Source of the DNA: Prolixibacteraceae bacterium
GTDB lineage: Bacteria > Bacteroidota > Bacteroidia > Bacteroidales > Prolixibacteraceae
Assembly (NCBI GenBank): GCA_016931875.1
Contig: JAFGDX010000305.1
Span: 1 to 10,914, forward strand
Direction of reading: 5' to 3'
Length of the DNA: 10,914 bases
A program made the position numbers and the translations under genes. Under the pieces are notes generated by a model, which had not been told where the DNA came from, did not search any database, and was given only the letters and a program-made list of their open reading frames with translations. Below are positions 6,653 to 10,914 of the stretch, piece by piece. Positions within the stretch are counted from its first letter, which is position 1, and the number at the start of each line of letters is the position of its first letter.

Positions 6653-7993
6653 TTAGTTGAATTCATCTCCAAAAGTTGAACGAACACAGCGGAATCCAAG
6701 GAAAGATTTGGTTGTGTCCTGGTATTCATAGGTTCTTGTTGACACCTGAACAAAATGGGCAATGTCTTTCCATGAGCCACCACGAATTACTTTTCTTTTC
6801 ATTACCGGCGGGTCATCGGGTCGGGCGTTATAGGTAAACGATGGGTTGAGATCGCTAAAATATTGATATCCCGCTTCATCATAAGCGGTCTCGGTCCATT
6901 CGGCAACGTTCCCCGACATATCGTACAATCCAAATTCGTTGGGTTCGTAACTGCCCACCTTCATGGTTCCAATTCCGCCGTCTTCCACATAGTTTCCCCG
7001 AAGTGGTTTAAAGTTGGCCAGAAACACACCTTCATCATCCCTTGCATAGTAGCCGCCCCACGGGTACATTGAGGATACTTTCCCTCCTCTGGCTGCGTAT
7101 TCCCATTCTACTTCCGAGGGCAAGCGGTATGCCTGCAATTCAGGTTCTCCTCTTGATGAAAGATAGTCTGTTTGAATTTTTGTTCTCCAACTGCAAAACG
7201 CACGGGCCTGCTCCCAGGTAACACCCACTACAGGGTACTCTGCAAATCCGGGATGCCAAAAATAGCGTGTTGCCCATGGTTCATTGAAAGAATAGGTGAA
7301 GTCTCTTATCCAGCATAATGTATCGGGATAAATGTAAACAGCATCCTGCATTATAAAAGAGGAGCGGTTTTCAATGGGGACCAATTCCCCGTCGGCATTG
7401 TATACACTGCCATCGTAACGTTGGGTTTCAAAATTGTAACTGTTGGAACGTTTGGCCGCCTGCTGAAGGTCAATCCACCAGTATTCATAAAGCAGCTTGC
7501 GTGAATCGATTTCTTTTTTCCCAAAAAACCGTTCATTTTCCGGGATAAAAAGATCTTCCATGGCCATCAGCATGTCCGGATCTTCCCAATCAATTTTTTC
7601 TCTATAATTAATCCGGGGTGGATCAATCGGCGTACCGTTCCTGTCTTCGGTGATTAAAAACTCGGGATACTGATCCCCGAGCATCCTGCGGGCAATTGAA
7701 TCTCTTACCCAGTTTACAAACTGTCTGTATTCAGAATTTGTAATTTCAGTATCGTCCATCCAAAAGGCTTCCTGTGATACTGTTTTGGTTGGAATCATTG
7801 ATCTGCTTGGATCCTGATCGCTTGGGCCGATGTTGAAACTCCCCCTTCTGACATACACCATGCCGTAAGGTTGAGATTCGCTCCATTTGCCCCTGTTCTG
7901 TACTCCTATTAACTCACCATTACCTGATTGGTTGCAACTGGTAAATGTTGAAACACTTAGTAGTACAATTCCGAAATAAAGAAGTTTTTTCAT
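6653..7993 (-). CDS. gldK: T9SS/gliding ring lipoprotein GldK (PorK)
   Basis: A 446-residue outer-membrane lipoprotein that forms the periplasmic T9SS ring with GldN. The signal peptide ends in a lipobox F17-T18-S19-C20. No acidic surface-export cluster follows the Cys, consistent with the protein staying on the periplasmic side. The FGE-sulfatase domain spans about 40-440: PYGMVYVRRGSFNIGP, FWMDDTEITNSEYRQF, YPDTLCWIRDF, YPVVGVTWEQARAFC, RLPSEVEWEYAARGG, MYPWGGYY, GLYDMSGNVAEWTE, KRKVIRGGSW and GFRCVRSTF. The segment after RGGSW lacks the cysteine pair of true formylglycine-generating enzymes, so the fold is structural here, as in known GldK. It sits between porP (24 nt upstream) and gldL (26 nt downstream), the classical order, so I take this copy as the orthologous gldK and the one at 1706-3058 as the paralogue. 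Confidence 0.96.
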   Translation of the reverse strand: MKKLLYFGIVLLSVSTFTSCNQSGNGELIGVQNRGKWSESQPYGMVYVRRGSFNIGPSDQDPSRSMIPTKTVSQEAFWMDDTEITNSEYRQFVNWVRDSIARRMLGDQYPEFLITEDRNGTPIDPPRINYREKIDWEDPDMLMAMEDLFIPENERFFGKKEIDSRKLLYEYWWIDLQQAAKRSNSYNFETQRYDGSVYNADGELVPIENRSSFIMQDAVYIYPDTLCWIRDFTYSFNEPWATRYFWHPGFAEYPVVGVTWEQARAFCSWRTKIQTDYLSSRGEPELQAYRLPSEVEWEYAARGGKVSSMYPWGGYYARDDEGVFLANFKPLRGNYVEDGGIGTMKVGSYEPNEFGLYDMSGNVAEWTETAYDEAGYQYFSDLNPSFTYNARPDDPPVMKRKVIRGGSWKDIAHFVQVSTRTYEYQDTTKSFLGFRCVRSTFGDEFN

Positions 7994-8017
7994 AGCACAA
8001 CAAAAATATGGCTTTTC

Positions 8018-8992
8018 TTATAAAAATCTTACACTTTTATATTTTTGGCTCCGGTTTTTCTCTAAATCAATCGAATACGTAACAAAAATTTCGTGAGAAG
8101 CAAAACCGTAGTACCCAATGGCCGATGTAACCAGGTCAAAAGAGTATCCTACTTTTAACCCGTTCAGCATCTCTAATCCCATAAGCAGCGAAACCGCGTC
8201 ATCCAGCCGGTATGAAATACCTCCCCAAAATTTGTCATCATACACAATGCGGCCGGTAACATCCACCTGCCACCCGGCAAGATCGGTTTTTATCAAGGCG
8301 GTGGGCTGCAATTCAAATAACGGATCAGCCAGTTTAATATTGTATCCTCCCATTAAATAATAATGTCTTGTCAGATAGGTACTTGCAAGATCAGAGAATT
8401 CGATGGCCGCCTGATTTAAATGGGTTACTGAAGCGCCGAGGAAATAGTTGTTGGTTGAAAGATAAAGTCCAAAACCCACATCTACAGCCATTTGGCTTAC
8501 TTCTCCCTGTGGGATGGCAGGGTCTGAACTGGGATCAGTATAGATGGATTCTGAGAGACCGATGTTGTCTCCCGTACTCCATTCACCGTTATATCCTTTG
8601 TTTATCAATCCCATTGATAGTCCTATTCCTAATTCACCAAAATTAACCGATGTTTTATAAGCGTAATTGAGATTCACCGTTGTATTTTTTTCGAATCCCA
8701 ACTGGTCGCTTATAATATTTAAACCTATTCCACCTTCAGAGCCAAATGGCTTTATTGCGGCGTCCATGCTGAAAACCAGCGTTTTTGGAGCACCTTTGAA
8801 ACCTTCCCACTGATAACGGTTCATCAACAGCCCGCTTATTGCATTTTCTGCCCCGGCGTAACCCGGATTAACTCCCAATTTATAATACATATAATTGGTG
8901 TATTGCGGATCCTGCTGACCATAAGATGCTAAATTTAATATAAATACTAAAAATAAAAAAGAAATTATTTTTTTCGTCCATTTTAAGCGCAT
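8018..8992 (-). CDS. porP: T9SS outer-membrane protein PorP/SprF family
   Basis: An outer-membrane beta-barrel of 324 residues from the ATG at 8992. The signal peptide is MRLKWTKKIISFLFLVFILN with cleavage near SYG|QQ (25/26). The mature N-terminus QQDPQYTNYMYYKLGVNPGYAG, followed by RYQWEGFKGAPKTLVFSMDA, is the hallmark of the PorP/SprF family; the rest alternates beta strands (for example GGIGLNIISDQLG and FWGGISYRLDD) up to the late GYYGFASHEIFVTYSIDL segment. PorP is needed for T9SS function in P. gingivalis, and SprF supports adhesin secretion in F. johnsoniae. I start at the ATG because a TTG six codons earlier (9010) overlaps an AAGG element that is well placed for the ATG. The gene lies 24 nt before gldK, the porP-porK-L-M-N order of Porphyromonas. 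Many Bacteroidota have several PorP/SprF copies, so which one this equals is uncertain. Confidence 0.93.
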   Translation of the reverse strand: MRLKWTKKIISFLFLVFILNLASYGQQDPQYTNYMYYKLGVNPGYAGAENAISGLLMNRYQWEGFKGAPKTLVFSMDAAIKPFGSEGGIGLNIISDQLGFEKNTTVNLNYAYKTSVNFGELGIGLSMGLINKGYNGEWSTGDNIGLSESIYTDPSSDPAIPQGEVSQMAVDVGFGLYLSTNNYFLGASVTHLNQAAIEFSDLASTYLTRHYYLMGGYNIKLADPLFELQPTALIKTDLAGWQVDVTGRIVYDDKFWGGISYRLDDAVSLLMGLEMLNGLKVGYSFDLVTSAIGYYGFASHEIFVTYSIDLEKNRSQKYKSVRFL

Positions 8993-9000
8993 CCTATATA

Positions 9001-9007
9001 CCTTTTT
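9001..9007 (-). promoter_or_regulatory. porP: Ribosome binding site supporting the porP ATG
   Basis: On the minus strand AAAAAGG ends 8 nt before the ATG at 8992-8990. This purine-rich element overlaps the first codons of the alternative TTG start at 9010, so it supports initiation at the ATG. Shine-Dalgarno use is weak in Bacteroidota, so this is supportive rather than decisive. Confidence 0.45.
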
Positions 9008-9057
9008 CAAACCGGTTTAAAGAAATAAAAAAATGTTATCTGTAACAAACTTTTATC

Positions 9058-9085
9058 GTTTGGTATGCAAAGAACGTTGCCAAAC
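9058..9085. promoter_or_regulatory. Inverted repeat upstream of porP
   Basis: GTTTGG (9058-9063) and CCAAAC (9080-9085) form a 6-bp inverted repeat with a 16-bp spacer, beginning 66 bp before the porP ATG and just after the stop of the arginase-like gene. No T run follows on the minus strand, so it is not an intrinsic terminator there. It may be an operator or part of an unrecognised porP promoter, or chance. A separate perfect palindrome, AAACCGGTTT, lies at 9009-9018 in the same 98-bp spacer. I could not fit a convincing TTTG/TAnnTTTG promoter in this spacer. Confidence 0.25.
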
Positions 9086-9090
9086 TCGTA

Positions 9091-10248
9091 TTATTTTGAT
9101 AATTCATCTATTTTTTGAATAACCCTTAACCAGTTTTCAGGAATTTCATCCGCCGATGCCTCTTTGTATTCTTTCTCGGAACAGGCTATCAGAAGTTTTT
9201 CTCCTTTTAGCGATTGTGCTTCAAACCACCATCTTCCGGTTTCAGCGCACTGATAAAATACAATCGGGCTATCCATCTCTTTTATTTCTACTTTGAACAT
9301 TCGTAAATTTCCAGGTGCCTCTTTTTCCATTGGAATCCGATTGTGCATTCCCTCCAGAAAATACCAGATTATCTGGGCTGAAAGCTGAAAGGTTATTCCA
9401 GTGTGATCCTTTTCGGCACCGGTTTCAAAAATACCAAAAACTTTCAATTTATTACTCAATCCTGCATATTTTGCAAGCTGGCACGCTTCTTCGGCATATA
9501 AACCATTTGGGTTCCTTGCCAAACTCCCCGGAATTTCCGAGTATTTTAATGCGCCCATATCAAATGAAAGCATATCAGTATTCCGAAAAATTGGTTCGGC
9601 AAGGGTCGGATTTTCGTGCAAAACCCCAAGCCGGAGGTGTGTGCCTGTTCCTTTTGTTTTTGAAAAAAGACTGGGAGAAACCAAATGCGACTGGTAAGCT
9701 ATAAGATTGAACTGGAATAGTTGCGGATTTTTTTGAAAAATACGCGATAAAAAACTGGTGGATGAAAAAGCTTCTCTTCCCTTTTTTACGTCGAGGAGAG
9801 AATCAATGGCAGTAAGTGAAAAGAAAGTTTCGTTTTTAAAGGCTTCACAAATCCCCACGGTTAAATCCTGGCTTCCTCCAATAACAACAGTCACAATGTT
9901 TAATTCGTTGAAATAGTCAATGATGTCGCGGAGGGCTAAAAAAATTCCCTTCCGGCCCCGGGCTTTTTTTACCTGTCCCAAATCGGCCACATTCATTTTT
10001 TTCCCGATTTCGGATAAACGATACAGTTCTTCCCTTATTTTTTCGGCCGGGTTGTTTTTTTGGTTGTGCCAGGAGCCGTTAAAAACAGGTACAGTAAAAA
10101 TAACAGCATCCAGTTTGTGAATGTTGGCCGGTGTAAGTTTGCTGTTCGATTTCTCGATGGAATGCCCGAGTGCGTATTTCCAGCCGTCTTTCATTTTTTC
10201 GGAATATTTCGAAAAATCGACGGGTTCAAAATATTGTTGAATGTCCAT
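9091..10248 (-). CDS. Arginase/formimidoylglutamase-family protein, probable pseudoenzyme
   Basis: A 385-residue cytoplasmic protein with the arginase (ureohydrolase) fold. The three metal-ligand motifs can be placed but are damaged. GGDH appears as G124-G125-S126-Q127; DAHxD appears as D149-S-L-L-D153; SxDxDxxDPxxxPG appears as S228-F-D230-M-G232-A-L-K235-Y-S-E-I-P-G. Both His ligands and the second Asp of DxD are thus replaced (Gln, Leu, Gly), leaving about three of six canonical Mn ligands. A Glu corresponding to the catalytic-loop region may be E275 (GIFETG). Beyond the fold there is a tail of about 75 residues (FKVEIKEMDSPIVFYQ onward, ending IDELSK) absent from ordinary arginases. Hydrolysis of arginine, agmatine or formimidoylglutamate therefore looks unlikely. 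It lies between topA and porP; I recall an arginase-family gene near gldK in other Bacteroidota, so a link to the T9SS locus is possible but is inference. Confidence 0.85.
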   Translation of the reverse strand: MDIQQYFEPVDFSKYSEKMKDGWKYALGHSIEKSNSKLTPANIHKLDAVIFTVPVFNGSWHNQKNNPAEKIREELYRLSEIGKKMNVADLGQVKKARGRKGIFLALRDIIDYFNELNIVTVVIGGSQDLTVGICEAFKNETFFSLTAIDSLLDVKKGREAFSSTSFLSRIFQKNPQLFQFNLIAYQSHLVSPSLFSKTKGTGTHLRLGVLHENPTLAEPIFRNTDMLSFDMGALKYSEIPGSLARNPNGLYAEEACQLAKYAGLSNKLKVFGIFETGAEKDHTGITFQLSAQIIWYFLEGMHNRIPMEKEAPGNLRMFKVEIKEMDSPIVFYQCAETGRWWFEAQSLKGEKLLIACSEKEYKEASADEIPENWLRVIQKIDELSK

Positions 10249-10260
10249 AAGTCAGGCTGT

Positions 10261-10292
10261 AAAAAAAAGCAAATGAAACATCATCTGCTTTT
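10261..10292 (-). terminator. Intrinsic terminator after topA / in the leader of the arginase-like gene
   Basis: On the minus strand GCAGATGA pairs with TCATTTGC (8 bp, one G-U wobble) around a TGTT loop. The stem is lengthened by four A-U pairs (AAAA with TTTT), and the descending arm runs into eight T's (10268-10261). It starts 8 nt after the topA stop codon and its T run ends 12 nt before the ATG of the next gene. It probably terminates topA. Its closeness to that ATG means transcripts entering the next gene must read through it or start within it, so an attenuator-like role is possible. Confidence 0.78.
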
Positions 10293-10299
10293 GCTTTTA

Positions 10300-10914
10300 T
10301 TATTTCTTTCCGGAACGTTTTGATTTTGGTTCCGGTGCATTTTTTATAATGTTCATACAATCGTCAAGAGTCAGCTCTTCTGCGTTTGTTTTTTTCGGAA
10401 TTTTATAGTTTTTCTTTTTGTATGAAATGTAGGGTCCCCATCTTCCGTTTAGTACTTTTAATTCGGGTTCTTCGTCAAAAACCTGAATCACCGCCTTTCT
10501 GTCTTTCTCGCGCTTGGCTTCAATTAGTTCAACGGCGCGGTCGAGTTCAACGGAAAAAGGGTCGTCTTCTTTCCCCAGCGATACAAATTTATTATCGTGC
10601 CGCACGTAAGGACCAAAACGGCCGATAGCTACCGTTACTTTTTTATTTTCATATTCTCCCAGTTCGCGCGGAAGTTTAAACAGTTCAAGGGTTTCTTCCA
10701 GGGTTATGGTTTCCAGGTGTTGCCCGGCCCGTAAACTTGCAAACTGAGGCTTTTCGCCTTCTCCGTTACTGGTGGCTTCACCCAGTTGTGCCACCGGGCC
10801 AAACCGCCCTATTTTCACCGAAACCTCTCTTCCGGTTTTTGGGTCTGTTCCCAAAATTCGCTCCCCTTTCGAGCGTTCCGAATTTTTTAAGGCATCTTCC
10901 ACTTTTTTATGAAA
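10300..10914 (-). CDS. topA: DNA topoisomerase I, C-terminal part (5' end outside window)
   Basis: The frame stays open to the right-hand window edge, giving the last 204 or so residues. The visible part is the C-terminal repeat region of bacterial type IA topoisomerase: an opening FHKKVEDALKNSERSKGERILGTDP (in part), then three repeats each centred on a G-R-F/W-G-P motif (KIGRFGPVAQLG, AIGRFGPYVRHDNKFVSLG, LNGRWGPYISYKKKNYKIPK). The tail is basic (KSKRSGKK). These repeats bind single-stranded DNA; no Cys4 zinc fingers are visible, as in topoisomerases with Toprim_Crpt-type C-terminal repeats. The catalytic Toprim domain and active-site Tyr lie upstream of the window. A GTG at 10902 is an internal Val codon, not a start. 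The gene ends 51 nt before the arginase-like gene, with an intrinsic terminator between them. Confidence 0.93.
   Translation of the reverse strand, partial: FHKKVEDALKNSERSKGERILGTDPKTGREVSVKIGRFGPVAQLGEATSNGEGEKPQFASLRAGQHLETITLEETLELFKLPRELGEYENKKVTVAIGRFGPYVRHDNKFVSLGKEDDPFSVELDRAVELIEAKREKDRKAVIQVFDEEPELKVLNGRWGPYISYKKKNYKIPKKTNAEELTLDDCMNIIKNAPEPKSKRSGKK

Noticed and set aside
4029..9010. Plus-strand open frames inside the gld genes
   Set aside because: They are short, lie antisense to well-conserved coding sequence, show no recognisable domains, and have compositions expected of shadow frames.
9058..9085. Terminator for the arginase-like gene
   Set aside because: The GTTTGG/CCAAAC stem is only 6 bp, has a 16-nt loop, and is not followed by a T run on the minus strand.
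10882..10902. A separate small gene starting with GTG at 10902
   Set aside because: The frame continues to the window edge (F-H-K-K before the Val) and matches the C-terminal region of topoisomerase I, so the GTG is an internal codon.

Overview
The window comes from a member of the Bacteroidota, probably class Bacteroidia. The evidence is an almost complete type IX secretion (T9SS)/gliding core locus (PorP/SprF, GldK, GldL, GldM, GldN), a TonB-dependent receptor ending in a C-terminal Phe, an AT-rich promoter resembling the Bacteroidota -33/-7 type, and little use of strong Shine-Dalgarno sites. A long PorL-like GldL and a porP gene directly before gldK suggest a PorP-K-L-M-N layout as in Porphyromonas. 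An environmental Marinilabiliales-type organism is possible, but this is a guess from protein flavour only.

Layout from left to right. Positions 1-585 (+) hold the C-terminal end of a TonB-dependent outer-membrane receptor. A 130-bp spacer with a candidate promoter and a 9-bp inverted repeat leads to a Tat-signal-bearing sugar-phosphate isomerase/epimerase-like TIM-barrel protein (716-1678, +). Everything further right is on the minus strand. In transcription order it is: the end of topA (10914-10300), an intrinsic terminator, an arginase-fold protein with damaged metal-ligand motifs (10248-9091), porP/sprF (from 8992), gldK, gldL, gldM, gldN (to 3174), a strong intrinsic terminator, and a second gldK-like lipoprotein gene (3058-1706) that meets the isomerase gene convergently. 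No stretch over 300 bases lacks a gene.

How the genes work together. GldL and GldM form the proton-driven inner-membrane motor, with two transmembrane helices in GldL and one in GldM. GldM reaches across the periplasm to the ring made by the lipoprotein GldK and the periplasmic GldN under the outer membrane. PorP/SprF is an outer-membrane beta-barrel partner. Gaps from porP to gldN are 24, 26, 15 and 3 nt, so these five genes look like one operon.

The points most worth a second look are: (1) a second full-length GldK, about two thirds identical to the first by eye, set apart from gldN by a terminator; (2) the arginase-family neighbour, which has lost about half of the canonical manganese ligands and carries an extra C-terminal region, so it looks like a pseudoenzyme kept beside the secretion operon; (3) a terminator hairpin only 12 nt upstream of that gene's start codon. 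I found no mobile element, CRISPR array, tRNA or rRNA.
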